A model generated the notes under the pieces. The model was not told the origin of the DNA, did no database searches, and saw nothing but the letters and a program-made list of their open reading frames with translations. The position numbers were made by a program, and so were the translations under genes. From positions 1 through 64,000 of the forward strand of contig CACXCA010000004.1 of assembly GCA_902766045.1 (NCBI GenBank): a DNA stretch of 64,000 nt, written 5' to 3'. The stretch's first letter is position 1; each line of letters begins with the position of its first letter. The stretch is from an uncultured Bacteroidales bacterium (GTDB lineage Bacteria > Bacteroidota > Bacteroidia > Bacteroidales > Paludibacteraceae). Below, one piece after another: positions 49,653 through 60,261 of the stretch.

Positions 49653-51281
49653 ATGAAAAAGACAAAAGACATTATTTCATCCGTTGCTTCGGGTCTCACC
49701 GTAGAGGAGCAACAATACCCTACCATTACCGTCGAGCCAAAACAATGGAGAAAATTAGCAGAAAAATTAAAAGCTAATGGATTAGACGTTTTATTGAATC
49801 TGACGGGTATCGACTACAAAGATTGTTTAGGTGTCATCTACCATTTAACATCTTCTATTGAAAAGAATACAATGGTAGTTGTCAAAGTCAAGACTCCTGA
49901 TTATGAAGACATAGCAATTCCTTCTGTCTATGATTTATGGGAATCAGCTAATTTATATGAAAGGGAAGCTTATGATTTTTATGGCATAAAATTCGTCAAT
50001 CATCCTGATCTCCGTCGTATATTCTTACGTGCTGATTGGAACGGATATCCATTTAGAAAAGATTATGATGCAAATCCAGCTCTCAATCCTATTCCTCTTG
50101 TCAATCAAACGGTTGATGACATGGAAGACATGCCAACTCTATCTTTTGACAAAGAAGGAAAACTGATAACAAAGCATCATCAGTTATTTGAGAATGGAGA
50201 ATACGTGGTAAACATAGGTCCTCAGCACCCTGCCACCCACGGAGTACTTCACCTTCGCGTCTCTTTAGACGGTGAAATCATCAAAAAAGTAGATCCAAAT
50301 TTTGGATATATCCACCGTGGTATTGAAAAAATGTGTGAATCGAAGACCTATCCACAAATACTTCAACTAACAGAACGTTTGGATTATCTTTCAGGAACCA
50401 TGAATCGTCATGCTTTCTGTCTATGCTGTGAGAAAGCACTAGGATTAGAGATTCCAAAACGTGCAGAAGCAGTCAGAATCATATTTGATGAATTAACACG
50501 TATCGCATCTCACCTATTAGGTTGGGGTTGTATGTGTATGGATATGGGATCCATCACTGCATTCATCTATGGTATGCGTGACCGAGAAAAGATCATGGAC
50601 ATTTTTGAGGAGACTGGAGGTGGACGACTGATGGTTGGATACAATGTCATTGGAGGATTAGCAAATGACATACATCCAAAATTCATTGACCAAGTGAAAG
50701 AATTCATTCCATATATGCGAAAGATGTTAAAAGAGTATCATATACTCTTCACTAACAATCCTATTGCCAAAGGACGTATGGAAAAGATGGGTATTCTTTC
50801 TATGGACAAAGCCGTTTCATTAGGTGTGACAGGGCCATCAGGACGAGCATCTGGATGGGCTTGTGATGTTCGAAAAATTGAGCCATACGCAGGATACGAC
50901 AAGATCGATTTCGAACAGGTTCTTTTTGAGACAGGCGACACATTCGATCGATATCTCATTCGTTTGAAAGAAATCGAGCAATCACTTAAGATTATCGAGC
51001 AATTGATTAATAATTTACCAGACGATGGATTCAAAGCAAAAACCCCAGCAATCATCAAACTCCCTGCAGGTGAATACTACCAACGTGTAGAAAATGCTCG
51101 TGGTGATTTTGGAGTATATATTAATAGCACGGGTGACAAGAATCCATACAGAGTAAAGTTCAGATCACCTTGTATGACGTTGATTTCCGCTCTAGATCCA
51201 TTGTGTCAGAACGAAAAGATAGCCGATTTGATTATGATCGGTGCATCTTTGGACTACGTTATTCCGTGTGCAGATAGATAA
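49653..51281 (+). CDS. nuoCD: NADH-quinone oxidoreductase fused subunit C/D
   Basis: A 542-residue fusion of the 30-kDa subunit (NuoC, residues about 1-150, with [23 protein letters not shown]) and the 49-kDa subunit (NuoD, about 160-542, with [17 protein letters not shown], then [12 protein letters not shown], ending [10 protein letters not shown]). NuoD forms most of the quinone site. The C/D fusion is normal for Bacteroidetes and Enterobacteria. Confidence 0.96.
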   Translation: MKKTKDIISSVASGLTVEEQQYPTITVEPKQWRKLAEKLKANGLDVLLNLTGIDYKDCLGVIYHLTSSIEKNTMVVVKVKTPDYEDIAIPSVYDLWESANLYEREAYDFYGIKFVNHPDLRRIFLRADWNGYPFRKDYDANPALNPIPLVNQTVDDMEDMPTLSFDKEGKLITKHHQLFENGEYVVNIGPQHPATHGVLHLRVSLDGEIIKKVDPNFGYIHRGIEKMCESKTYPQILQLTERLDYLSGTMNRHAFCLCCEKALGLEIPKRAEAVRIIFDELTRIASHLLGWGCMCMDMGSITAFIYGMRDREKIMDIFEETGGGRLMVGYNVIGGLANDIHPKFIDQVKEFIPYMRKMLKEYHILFTNNPIAKGRMEKMGILSMDKAVSLGVTGPSGRASGWACDVRKIEPYAGYDKIDFEQVLFETGDTFDRYLIRLKEIEQSLKIIEQLINNLPDDGFKAKTPAIIKLPAGEYYQRVENARGDFGVYINSTGDKNPYRVKFRSPCMTLISALDPLCQNEKIADLIMIGASLDYVIPCADR

Positions 51282-51310
51282 ATTGTCATATAGTAAAAAG
51301 CAAAATAAAA

Positions 51311-52387
51311 ATGAGTTTAGAATTAGAAAATGTAGTAAAATTAGCACACGATGGGCTCACCTCTTCCCTACCCGGATGGGCTGCAGCCGCTATCGAGTAC
51401 GTTCTCGTCGGAGTGTTGTTGTTAGCACTCTATTGTGTGCTTGCATTGATTCTGATTTTCTTGGAACGTAAGATATGTGCACGTTTCCAATGTCGTCTTG
51501 GACCTAATCGTGTAGGACCATGGGGTTCATTGCAGTTGATAGCCGACATGGTAAAGATATTATTAAAAGAGATCGTTAAAATCAGCAAATCAGATAAGCT
51601 ATTGTATTATGTAGCCATATTCCTAGCAATCATCGGCTCATTCTGCACATTCGGTGCACTACAATTTGGCAAAGGATTAGCATGTATTGATTTCAACGTC
51701 GGAATATTCTATATTCTTGCCATTTCCTCACTAGGTGTTATCGGTATATTGTTAGCTGGATGGTCTAGTAACAACAAATATACTTTGATTGGTGCCATGC
51801 GTAGTGGAGCTCAATTGATCAGCTATGAATTATCTGCAGGTATTTCCATCCTGACCATGGTGATCTTAGCAGGTTCATTAAACATATCAGACATCATCAA
51901 CGGTCAAGAGAATGCTTGGTTTATATTTCAAGCACCACTCCCTGCTCTCATCGCATTTATTATCTATTTAATTGCAGGACATGCAGAGACCAACCGTGGA
52001 CCATTCGACTTACCTGAAGCAGAATCAGAATTAACAGCAGGATACCACACAGAATACTCCGGTATCCAATATGGTTTTTTCTATCTAGCTGAATATCTTA
52101 ATATGTTTATTATTGCCGGAGTGGCCACTACCGTATTTTTAGGAGGTTGGCAACCATTCCATATTCATGCTGATTGGGCAAGTGGATTTAATCATGTGAT
52201 GGATTATATTCCAAGTTACATTTGGTTCTTAGGAAAAGCCTTTTCATTGGTATTACTTAGTTTATGGGTAAGATGGACATTCCCACGATTAAGAATTGAC
52301 CAATTGCTTCACTTGGAATGGAAAATATTAATGCCAATCAGTTTGCTAAATATGCTTGTGATGGCAGTATGGGTATTAATTTTCTAA
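51311..52387 (+). CDS. nuoH: NADH-quinone oxidoreductase subunit H
   Basis: A 358-residue membrane subunit with about eight segments, forming the quinone-access channel. Signature blocks: [22 protein letters not shown] (about 50-72), [30 protein letters not shown] (about 221-251; shown to mark position, core is [10 protein letters not shown]). It joins nuoCD and nuoI in the operon. Confidence 0.95.
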   Translation: MSLELENVVKLAHDGLTSSLPGWAAAAIEYVLVGVLLLALYCVLALILIFLERKICARFQCRLGPNRVGPWGSLQLIADMVKILLKEIVKISKSDKLLYYVAIFLAIIGSFCTFGALQFGKGLACIDFNVGIFYILAISSLGVIGILLAGWSSNNKYTLIGAMRSGAQLISYELSAGISILTMVILAGSLNISDIINGQENAWFIFQAPLPALIAFIIYLIAGHAETNRGPFDLPEAESELTAGYHTEYSGIQYGFFYLAEYLNMFIIAGVATTVFLGGWQPFHIHADWASGFNHVMDYIPSYIWFLGKAFSLVLLSLWVRWTFPRLRIDQLLHLEWKILMPISLLNMLVMAVWVLIF

Positions 52388-52399
52388 AATTAAAAAGAA

Positions 52400-52921
52400 A
52401 TGATACAATACATAAAAGATTTATTTTCTGGCATCTGGAATCTATTGCAAGGAATGAAAATCACTATGATTAATTTCATTCGCAAACCGATTACGGAATG
52501 TTATCCAGAAAATCGTGGCACAAAAGTATATGCAGAAAGGTTCAGAGGAGAACTTACTATGCCACACAATGCCAACAACGAACATAAATGTACAGGTTGT
52601 GGTATATGTCAAATGAATTGTCCTAATGGTACTATCACAGTTAAAACTAAACAAATAACTACAGATGATGGGAAGACGAAGAAGATACTAGATCAATATC
52701 TATATGATTTAGGTAGTTGTACATTCTGTGGACTCTGTACCATGGGTTGTCCTCAAAAAGCAATTGTCTGGAGTAACAACTTTGAACATTCCGTTTATAG
52801 AAGAGCAACTTTGGTTAAGCAATTAAACAAAGAAGGTTCAAAATTAGAAGAGAAGAAGGTTGTTGCACCACAGCAAGAGGAAAAGAAAGTTATTAATTCT
52901 AACACTAATCAACAACAATAA
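52400..52921 (+). CDS. nuoI: NADH-quinone oxidoreductase subunit I
   Basis: A 173-residue ferredoxin-like subunit with two 4Fe-4S motifs: CTGCGICQMNCPN (about 67-79) and CTFCGLCTMGCPQ (about 110-122). These pass electrons to the N2 cluster. The C terminus is a charged, Gln-rich tail. It is followed 1 bp later by nuoJ. Confidence 0.95.
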   Translation: MIQYIKDLFSGIWNLLQGMKITMINFIRKPITECYPENRGTKVYAERFRGELTMPHNANNEHKCTGCGICQMNCPNGTITVKTKQITTDDGKTKKILDQYLYDLGSCTFCGLCTMGCPQKAIVWSNNFEHSVYRRATLVKQLNKEGSKLEEKKVVAPQQEEKKVINSNTNQQQ

Positions 52922-52922
52922 T

Positions 52923-53465
52923 ATGGAATTCTTAACAGCAAGTAATATCATTTTTGTCATCTTATCTGTCACAATTCTATTCTTTGGAGTTATGATGGTG
53001 ACTGAGACAAAAATTTTACGGTCAGCAACATACCTTTTCTTTGTATTATTCGGTGTTGCAGGATTATATTTACAGATGAATTACGAATTTTTAGCAGCCG
53101 TTCAATTGTCTGTATATGCAGGTGGTATTGTAGTGCTCTTTATATTTGCCATACTTCTAATAAAAAACTTAGGCGAAGAAAAGGAGAAAAATTCAAAACA
53201 GAAATCCATCATGGGAGCCATTGCGGCTTTCAGTGGATTAGCACTCTGTTTAATCACTATATTCAAATACAAGTTTGTTACTGCAGACTTCTCGCGTGCA
53301 ACAGAAATCACTTCCAATCTCAACATGCAACAGATTGGAAACACATTAATGGGAACCGAGAAATATCAGTACTTGTTACCTTTTGAGGCATCTAGTATTT
53401 TATTATTAGCATGCATCATAGGAGGCTTAGTTGTTGCACAAATTAATAAGGAGGATAGAAAATGA
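52923..53465 (+). CDS. nuoJ: NADH-quinone oxidoreductase subunit J
   Basis: A 180-residue membrane subunit with five hydrophobic segments and the family block AAVQLSVYAGGIVVLFIFAILL (about 59-80). I chose ATG 52923, right after the nuoI stop, because the upstream in-frame ATG would overlap nuoI by about 60 bp with unlike sequence. It overlaps nuoK by 4 bp (ATGA). Confidence 0.93.
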   Translation: MEFLTASNIIFVILSVTILFFGVMMVTETKILRSATYLFFVLFGVAGLYLQMNYEFLAAVQLSVYAGGIVVLFIFAILLIKNLGEEKEKNSKQKSIMGAIAAFSGLALCLITIFKYKFVTADFSRATEITSNLNMQQIGNTLMGTEKYQYLLPFEASSILLLACIIGGLVVAQINKEDRK

Positions 53466-53773
53466 GTATGCCATTAGAATGTTATTTAGTCGTTAGCACA
53501 CTCCTATTTTTCATAGGTGTGTATGGTTTCATTGTTCGCAAAAGCCTTATCAGCATCTTGATGTCAATAGAATTGATTTTGAATGCAGTCAACATCAATT
53601 TCGTTGCATTCAATAGATTTTTATATCCAGATCAATTGGAAGGTTTTATTTATAGTCTCTTTGTCATCGTGATTGCAGCAGCAGAGACCGCAGTAGCAAT
53701 ATCCATCATCATCAACGTTTATCGCGCAAAGAAGAACATTGATGTGAAAAGTATTAACCAATTAAAGAATTAA
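53462..53773 (+). CDS. nuoK: NADH-quinone oxidoreductase subunit K
   Basis: A 103-residue membrane subunit with three segments and the conserved Glu in SIELILNAVNINFVAF and a second in AAAETAVAISIIINVYR, both in the proton path. Standard length. Confidence 0.95.
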   Translation: MSMPLECYLVVSTLLFFIGVYGFIVRKSLISILMSIELILNAVNINFVAFNRFLYPDQLEGFIYSLFVIVIAAAETAVAISIIINVYRAKKNIDVKSINQLKN

Positions 53774-53779
53774 TAAGAA

Positions 53780-55732
53780 ATGGAAGCGTTAATATCATCT
53801 ATACAGCCTTTTGCTCCCTATGTCTTATTGTTACCGTTCTTGATGTTTATCTTTTTAGGTTTAACATCATTCAGAATTTCCGGAAAGACAGCAGGTATCA
53901 TAGGAACCGCAGGCTTCTCAATTGTTGCTATCATTTGTTATTACATAGCAATTCAGTACTTTTTTAACGGAGGTGAAGTTGATGGCGTCTATCAGCCAAT
54001 AACTCTTTTCAATCTTGAATGGTTACGGATATCCGACACGTTAGTCATCAGCATTGGTTTCTATTTGGATCCAATATCAGCTATGATGCTGATTGTCATC
54101 TCAACCGTTTCTTTGATGGTACATATCTATAGCTTCGGCTATATGTTCGAGCACGGTCATTACGATGAAGGAATGCAACGTTACTATGCTGTATTGTCTT
54201 TATTCAGTTTTGCCATGTTAGGACTTGTATTAGGAACCAATATTTTCCAAACATACATATTTTGGGAATTGGTGGGTGTATCCTCCTTCTTGCTAATTGG
54301 TTACTACTACACAAAACCTGCAGCAGTGAGTGCTTGTAAAAAAGCTTTCATCGTCACTCGTTTTGCTGATATGTTCTTCTTGATAGGTATCTTGATCCTA
54401 TCATATTACACTCAAACATTTGATTTCAACACACTCAACGCAGACAATGCAGCATTGGTACACGAAAAGATGTCCGACATCATGCTTTGCGGACTTCCAT
54501 TAACCTCTGTCGCAATGTTCCTCATCTTCTTAGGTGGTGCTGGAAAATCTGCAATGTTCCCATTCCACATTTGGTTGCCAGATGCAATGGAAGGTCCAAC
54601 TCCTTCTTCCGCATTAATCCACGCGGCTACCATGGTTGTTGCCGGTGTTTATTTAGTTGCCAGACTCTTCCCTATTTACTCTTTTGAAGCACCAAATGTA
54701 TTAGACACGATCGCTTACATCGGTGCATTTACCGCTCTGTTCTCTGCTGTAATAGCCTGTGCACAGACCGATATCAAACGAGTACTTGCATTCTCAACCA
54801 TCTCACAAATTGCGTATATGATGGTTGCTTTAGGTGTAGCTCGCATCGGCGAGGGTGAAGCTTCTCTCGGTTATACCGCATCTATGTGGCATTTGTTTAC
54901 GCACGCAATGTTTAAAGCCATGCTGTTCTTATGCTGTGGCTGTATCATTCACTGTGTAGAAAGCAATGAAATGAGTAAAATGGGTGGATTATGGAAATAT
55001 ATGAAATTAACCTGCATCTGTTTTGCTATTGGTTGCTTAGCAATTGCAGGAATACCTCCATTCTCTGGATTCTTCTCCAAAGGTGAGATTCTTTCAGCAT
55101 GTTTTGAAAACGGATACACTGCAATCTATATCTGCATGACATTCGTTGCTGGACTTACAGCATTCTATATGTTCCGTTTGTTCTACCATATCTTCTTCTA
55201 CGAAGATCCTGATTATGGACAACACAAGCCTCACGATCAAGACTGGAAGATGTCTCTTCCATTAATCGTATTTGCTGTTTATACATGTATCTGCGGATTC
55301 TTCAAATTTGGAGATTTAGTTACGGCAGACCTCTCAGCTATAGAGATTCACACCAACTGGACAGTAGAAGGTATCAGTTTGACAGTTGCTGCAATAGGAA
55401 TAGCAATTGCGACAGTTTTCTATTACAAGAAGAACAATATTCCTGCAACAATCATGAGTAAATGTAGCGGTTTCTGCCATGCAGCATCCAGACGATTCTA
55501 TATTGACGAAGTATGGTATTATATAACACGAAGCATCATCTTTAAAATCATTTGCAATGCTATTGCATGGTTTGATCGTCACATCATTGATGGTTTCATG
55601 AATCTATTGGGTTGGATTACCAATGAAGTATCCGACGACACAAAAGATGTTCAAGATGGAAATGTACAAAGCTATGCTTGGATATTCATCATGGGTGTTA
55701 TCATCATCACAGCTTTAACATTATATCTATAA
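53780..55732 (+). CDS. nuoL: NADH-quinone oxidoreductase subunit L
   Basis: The largest antiporter-like proton-pumping subunit, 650 residues, about 15 or 16 membrane segments. Blocks: FWELVGVSSFLLIGYY, GGAGKSAMFPFHIWLPDAMEGPTP (about 250-273, core KSAMFPFHIWLPDAME), HAATMVVAGVYLVARL and LTHAMFKAMLFLCCG. The C-terminal lateral helix region is present. Confidence 0.96.
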   Translation: MEALISSIQPFAPYVLLLPFLMFIFLGLTSFRISGKTAGIIGTAGFSIVAIICYYIAIQYFFNGGEVDGVYQPITLFNLEWLRISDTLVISIGFYLDPISAMMLIVISTVSLMVHIYSFGYMFEHGHYDEGMQRYYAVLSLFSFAMLGLVLGTNIFQTYIFWELVGVSSFLLIGYYYTKPAAVSACKKAFIVTRFADMFFLIGILILSYYTQTFDFNTLNADNAALVHEKMSDIMLCGLPLTSVAMFLIFLGGAGKSAMFPFHIWLPDAMEGPTPSSALIHAATMVVAGVYLVARLFPIYSFEAPNVLDTIAYIGAFTALFSAVIACAQTDIKRVLAFSTISQIAYMMVALGVARIGEGEASLGYTASMWHLFTHAMFKAMLFLCCGCIIHCVESNEMSKMGGLWKYMKLTCICFAIGCLAIAGIPPFSGFFSKGEILSACFENGYTAIYICMTFVAGLTAFYMFRLFYHIFFYEDPDYGQHKPHDQDWKMSLPLIVFAVYTCICGFFKFGDLVTADLSAIEIHTNWTVEGISLTVAAIGIAIATVFYYKKNNIPATIMSKCSGFCHAASRRFYIDEVWYYITRSIIFKIICNAIAWFDRHIIDGFMNLLGWITNEVSDDTKDVQDGNVQSYAWIFIMGVIIITALTLYL

Positions 55733-55751
55733 CAGAATAAATAATACAACA

Positions 55752-57266
55752 ATGAATATATTATCAGCCTTTGTAATTATTCCTCTCATAATGATGGCAA
55801 TGTTATTTTGCATCAATGGAGAAAAGAAAAGTTTGATTAGGACTGTCATGTCAATTGGAGGACTAGCTCTTTTAGGAGTGTCCGCCTATCTTACTATCAC
55901 CTATCTTCAGCTAAGAGAGGCAGGAGTGGACGATGAGTTTGTATTTACCAACTCTGTCATCTGGTATGAATCACTTAATATCCACTATTCAGTTGGTGTG
56001 GATGGTGTTTCTGTTGCCATGTTACTTCTTTCTTCGATTGTTGTGATCACAGGCGTTTTCGTATCCTACGCTATTGAGACGAAAGTGAAAGAGTATTTCT
56101 TATGGTTCTTGATGCTTTCCATCGGTGTGTATGGATTCTTCATATCCTTGGATTTGTTCACCATGTTCCTTTTCTACGAGGTAGCATTGATTCCGATGTA
56201 CCTTTTGATTGGTCTTTGGGGAAGTGGAAAGAAAGAATATTCTGCCATGAAACTAACCTTGATGTTGATGGGTGGTTCTGCCTTCCTGATGGTTGGTATC
56301 CTAGGTGTGTATTACAACTCAGTACCAGAAGGACAAAATCCTACGTTTAACCTTCAAGAGATATCTCAGAATGTTATTGCATTAGCAAACAGTGGTGCAG
56401 ATATGGATTGGGAATATATATTCTTCCCATTAACCTTTGTAGGCTTTGGTGTCTTGGGTGCTATGTTCCCTTTTCATACATGGTCGCCAGATGGTCACGC
56501 ATCAGCTCCAACTGCAGTATCCATGTTACATGCAGGTGTACTAATGAAATTAGGAGGTTATGGTTGCTTCCGTGTAGCCATGTATTTAATGCCTCATGCT
56601 GCCAATGATTTAGCTTGGATATTTATTGTATTGACAGGTATAAGTGTTGTCTATGGTGCATTCAGTGCTTGCGTTCAAAACGACTTGAAATACATCAATG
56701 CATACTCTTCTGTTAGTCACTGTGGAATGGTTTTATTCGCATTGTTGATGATGAATAAGACAGCCATGACAGGTGCTATTCTACAAATGGTATCTCACGG
56801 ATTGATGACAGCCTTGTTCTTTGCACTAATCGGTATGATTTATGGTCGTACACACACAAGAGACATTCGCGAAATGGGCGGTTTAATGAAGATCATGCCA
56901 ATCCTTTGTGTATGTTATGTAATCGCAGGTATGGCCTCTCTCGGTTTACCAGGATTAAGCGGATTTGTTGCTGAGATGACTATCTTTGTCGGTGCATTTC
57001 AACATCCAGATCTATTCCACCGTGTATTTGTAATTTTAGGTTGTAGTTCAATTGTCATCACAGCTGTTTATATTTTAAGAGTTGTTGGCAAGATCTTGTT
57101 CGGTCCAATTCAAAACGAACATCATGCAACATTGACAGATGCCATTTGGTATGAGAAAATTGCAGTATTTGCCTTGATATTTGCCATTGCTGCCATTGGA
57201 TTGTCTCCTTTCTGGTTATCTACAATGATTGGAGGAGGAATAGAGAACTTAATTAAAGTATTCTGA
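55752..57266 (+). CDS. nuoM: NADH-quinone oxidoreductase subunit M
   Basis: A 504-residue antiporter-like proton-pumping subunit with about 14 membrane segments. Blocks: FYEVALIPMYLLIGLWG with the conserved Glu, AMFPFHTWSPDGHASAPT, MLHAGVLMKLGGYG. It lies 19 bp after nuoL. Confidence 0.96.
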   Translation: MNILSAFVIIPLIMMAMLFCINGEKKSLIRTVMSIGGLALLGVSAYLTITYLQLREAGVDDEFVFTNSVIWYESLNIHYSVGVDGVSVAMLLLSSIVVITGVFVSYAIETKVKEYFLWFLMLSIGVYGFFISLDLFTMFLFYEVALIPMYLLIGLWGSGKKEYSAMKLTLMLMGGSAFLMVGILGVYYNSVPEGQNPTFNLQEISQNVIALANSGADMDWEYIFFPLTFVGFGVLGAMFPFHTWSPDGHASAPTAVSMLHAGVLMKLGGYGCFRVAMYLMPHAANDLAWIFIVLTGISVVYGAFSACVQNDLKYINAYSSVSHCGMVLFALLMMNKTAMTGAILQMVSHGLMTALFFALIGMIYGRTHTRDIREMGGLMKIMPILCVCYVIAGMASLGLPGLSGFVAEMTIFVGAFQHPDLFHRVFVILGCSSIVITAVYILRVVGKILFGPIQNEHHATLTDAIWYEKIAVFALIFAIAAIGLSPFWLSTMIGGGIENLIKVF

Positions 57267-57302
57267 TTGATTGTCTGATAATTGATAAAACTATAGTAGA
57301 AT

Positions 57303-58718
57303 ATGGATTATAGTAATTTTCTAATAATGAACCACGAAATTTCTTTAGTAGTGGTGATGATTTTAGTCTTGCTGGCTGATCTTTTCATCAGCAACAAGAA
57401 AAGATTTCAGTATTTAGCAATTGGCTTATTTGCCATTCACACATATCTAAGTTTTCGTTGGAACATTGGTGATGCTGAATCTTTTGGTGGAATGTATATA
57501 ACTTCAGACATTCACTGCTTTGTTAAGAACTTCTTAAACATTGGTACCTTCCTTGTGTTTTTATTCGCTTTTGAATGGAACAAGACAAAGAATCTGAGTC
57601 ATTGTGGCGAATTTTATTTCATCACGCTCTCCACTTTGTTTGGAATGTATCTGATGATCTCTAGTGGCGATTTCCTTCTATTCTATATCGGTTTGGAAAC
57701 AGCTTCTATTCCAATGGCTACATTGGTTGCCTTTAATAAGAAAGAGCAAGACTCTCCTGAAGCAGCTGCTAAATATGTTCTCACTGCAGCATTCTCTTCT
57801 GGTGTCATGTTGTTCGGTATTTCATTAATCTATGGAACATGTGGTTCTTTGTATTTCTTTGACGTGATGGAGAATTTCACTCCTTCTCCACTCCATATCA
57901 TGGCAACTATCTTTTTCATGGCTGGTTTAGGCTTTAAGATTTCGTTAGTTCCATTCCACTTATGGACTGCAGACACATACCAAGGTGCGCCAACACCTGT
58001 CACAGCTTTCCTTTCTGTCATTTCAAAAGGAGCAGCTGCTTTCGCAATGTTCTGCATCATCGTCAAAGCATTTGCTAATTACCCTGAAGCGTGGGAAAGA
58101 TTCTTATGGTGGATTATTGTTATCACCATCACTGTCGGTAACCTATTCGCTATCCGCCAAAAGAATTTGAAACGATTCTTAGCTTTCTCATCTATTTCAC
58201 AAGCTGGATATATTATGTTAGGTGTCTATGCCGCTACACCTCAAGGTATGGCTGCAACGGTCTTCTACCTATTCATCTATATGTTTACCAACCTAGCTGC
58301 CTTCGGTGTTATTTCTAGCATTGAAAACAAAACGGGTAAATTGATGATGAATGATTACAATGGTCTTTATGACACCAACCCTAAACTAGCTTTCGTCATG
58401 ATGTTAGCTATGTTCTCTCTAGGTGGTATTCCAGTATTTGCAGGATTCTTCAGTAAATTCTTCATCTTTGCATCTGCTATGCAACTGGGAGAATATGTAC
58501 TGGTATTCATTGCTTTGCTGAACACCGTAATCTCTTTGTTCTACTATCTGCTAGTTGTCAAGGCTATGTTCATCAACAAATCAGAAACACCTATCGCAAA
58601 ATTCAAAAGTGATCCTATGACTCGTTTAGGATTAATCGTTTGTACGTTAGGTATCCTGGTGTTAGGTTTAATCAGTCCTATCTATGAATATATCCAAAGC
58701 ATCAGTTTCGGAATGTAA
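57303..58718 (+). CDS. nuoN: NADH-quinone oxidoreductase subunit N
   Basis: A 471-residue antiporter-like proton-pumping subunit with about 13 or 14 membrane segments. Blocks: FYIGLETASIPMATLVAF, SLVPFHLWTADTYQGAPTPV, FLAFSSISQAGYIMLG, FSLGGIPVFAGFFSKFFIF. Last gene of the operon; a terminator follows at 58745. No nuoE, nuoF or nuoG is present, so the complex lacks the NADH-oxidising module and probably takes electrons from another donor. Confidence 0.95.
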   Translation: MDYSNFLIMNHEISLVVVMILVLLADLFISNKKRFQYLAIGLFAIHTYLSFRWNIGDAESFGGMYITSDIHCFVKNFLNIGTFLVFLFAFEWNKTKNLSHCGEFYFITLSTLFGMYLMISSGDFLLFYIGLETASIPMATLVAFNKKEQDSPEAAAKYVLTAAFSSGVMLFGISLIYGTCGSLYFFDVMENFTPSPLHIMATIFFMAGLGFKISLVPFHLWTADTYQGAPTPVTAFLSVISKGAAAFAMFCIIVKAFANYPEAWERFLWWIIVITITVGNLFAIRQKNLKRFLAFSSISQAGYIMLGVYAATPQGMAATVFYLFIYMFTNLAAFGVISSIENKTGKLMMNDYNGLYDTNPKLAFVMMLAMFSLGGIPVFAGFFSKFFIFASAMQLGEYVLVFIALLNTVISLFYYLLVVKAMFINKSETPIAKFKSDPMTRLGLIVCTLGILVLGLISPIYEYIQSISFGM

Positions 58719-58744
58719 AAAGATCTTTACTTCAAAATAATGGG

Positions 58745-58774
58745 AAAGGCTGAATGAAAATTCAGCCTTTTCTC
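58745..58774 (+). terminator. terminator of the nuo operon
   Basis: Stem AAAGGCTGAAT / ATTCAGCCTTT with GAAA loop, then TCTCTT. Confidence 0.8.
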
Positions 58775-59012
58775 TTATCTGACACATTGTATTTCGTTTT
58801 AATCTGTTCAACCACTCTTATCAATAAAACTACTTTAATCTCTACCGAATCTTATTTGAGCCTCACAAAACACTATCGACCAACCTGCCAAGTAATTCTT
58901 TCCCATAATAAAAAATCACAAAGGGAATAAGATCTTTCCACCTCTTAATAGTAGTTATTTTCACCTATAAAAATCCATATAAATGGTTATTTCGATTGAC
59001 ATAAAAGACAGA

Positions 59013-59020
59013 TACTTTTG
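59013..59020 (+). promoter_or_regulatory. -7 box for the metal-uptake operon
   Basis: TACTTTTG matches TAnnTTTG, 32 bp before the first ATG. Confidence 0.6.
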
Positions 59021-59052
59021 CGCCCGAAAAATAAAATTAAAACACAAACATC

Positions 59053-59454
59053 ATGGAAAAAGAAATAAGCAAAGTATCTTTTATGTGGGTAGTCATCATG
59101 GTAGGTTTTGCCATGCATATGTTAGCTGACTTATTACCTATCTTTTGGGGAGAGAATATCACAATGCCGGATGCAACAGGTGAGGCATCTGTCGGTATGA
59201 TGGCTTTCATGATTTTCCTCTCATTCTTTATGCCAATGTGCGGACTGCTATGCATGCAGTATCGTTCAAACAAGGCTATGCGTATCATCAATTTTGTGCT
59301 TGCCACTATTATGATGGTTTTCAACATCTTGCACGCATCAGAACTCATCATGGAGTTTAGTCCAGTTCAATTGATGATTCATCCAGTAATGATAATCGCA
59401 GGCATATACTTATTTATCTTCTCACGACGTGAAATGAAGCAGCTATATAAATAA
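59053..59454 (+). CDS. small four-TM membrane protein, unknown function
   Basis: I do not recognise this 133-residue protein. It has four hydrophobic segments (about 8-28, 47-68, 75-94, 106-124) rich in Met (for example MMAFMIFLSFFMPMCGLLCM) and ends in a basic tail RREMKQLYK. It starts the operon with a ZIP transporter gene 14 bp downstream. A role next to metal transport, perhaps as an accessory, is inference from context only. Confidence 0.75.
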   Translation: MEKEISKVSFMWVVIMVGFAMHMLADLLPIFWGENITMPDATGEASVGMMAFMIFLSFFMPMCGLLCMQYRSNKAMRIINFVLATIMMVFNILHASELIMEFSPVQLMIHPVMIIAGIYLFIFSRREMKQLYK

Positions 59455-59468
59455 ACACCGACACACGC

Positions 59469-60239
59469 ATGATTGCCATCATCATAACCTTGATAATTCC
59501 TTTTTTAGGTACAACATTAGGTGCAGCCTTTGTCTTCTTCATGAAGAAAGAGATACCCGAGTTGTCACAAAAAGCATTATTAGGTTTTGCATCGGGTGTG
59601 ATGGTGGCTGCTGCTGTGTGGTCTCTTATTCTTCCTGCTATAGAACGAGGGAACATTTGGGTTGTCACGTTCGCTCTTTTAGGTGGTTTTGCATTCTTGT
59701 TTCTGATAGATTTAATCACGCCGCATATTCATCCTAAGGGAGAACAAGAAGGTCCAAAAAGTAAGTTATCACGTACTACCATGTTGGCACTGGCAGTAAC
59801 CATTCACAACTTTCCTGAAGGAATGGCTGTTGGTGTAACGATTGCAGGGGCTACCTCTTCCCAATTCAGTATGACAGAAGCCTTAGCTCTCTCGGTAGGA
59901 ATAGCCATTCAAAACATTCCAGAAGGTGCTATTATTTCAATGCCTCTTCGCAGTGCAGGCAATAGCCGAATCAAAGCCTTTGGAATTGGCACACTAAGTG
60001 GTGTAGTAGAGCCGATCGGCAGCATTCTTGTGATATTGTTAGCTTCAATGGTTACAGCAGCCATGCCTTATCTGCTAAGTTTCGCCGCCGGTGCTATGCT
60101 CTACGTCGTCATAGAGGAACTCATTCCTGAAGCCTCTCAAGGAAAACATTCTAACCTTGGAACAATAGGTTTTGCCTTGGGATTTGCCATGATGATGGTG
60201 TTGGATCAAATTCCCCTTACATTTTTTGAGGGTTCATAG
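59469..60239 (+). CDS. ZIP-family metal transporter
   Basis: ZIP proteins import Zn2+, Fe2+ or Mn2+ through the inner membrane. The 256-residue protein has about eight membrane segments and both metal-site helices: HNFPEGMAVGV (about 112-122) and AIQNIPEGAIISMPL (about 147-161), like E. coli ZupT. The His-rich loop between TM3 and TM4 is reduced to TPHIHPKGE. It is the second gene of a four-gene operon with an outer-membrane receptor. Confidence 0.93.
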   Translation: MIAIIITLIIPFLGTTLGAAFVFFMKKEIPELSQKALLGFASGVMVAAAVWSLILPAIERGNIWVVTFALLGGFAFLFLIDLITPHIHPKGEQEGPKSKLSRTTMLALAVTIHNFPEGMAVGVTIAGATSSQFSMTEALALSVGIAIQNIPEGAIISMPLRSAGNSRIKAFGIGTLSGVVEPIGSILVILLASMVTAAMPYLLSFAAGAMLYVVIEELIPEASQGKHSNLGTIGFALGFAMMMVLDQIPLTFFEGS

Positions 60240-60261
60240 TCCGTAAATAAATAAAATACAA

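Larger units (their letters stand above)
58719..59052. other. spacer after nuoN
   Basis: Contains the nuo terminator hairpin (58745-58774) and, near the right end, the TACTTTTG -7 box (59013-59020) of the metal-uptake operon. I see no gene. Confidence 0.5.

Noticed and set aside
52860-52922. N-terminal extension of NuoJ (21 residues)
   Set aside because: It overlaps the nuoI tail and is basic rather than membrane-like; ATG 52923 follows the nuoI stop directly.
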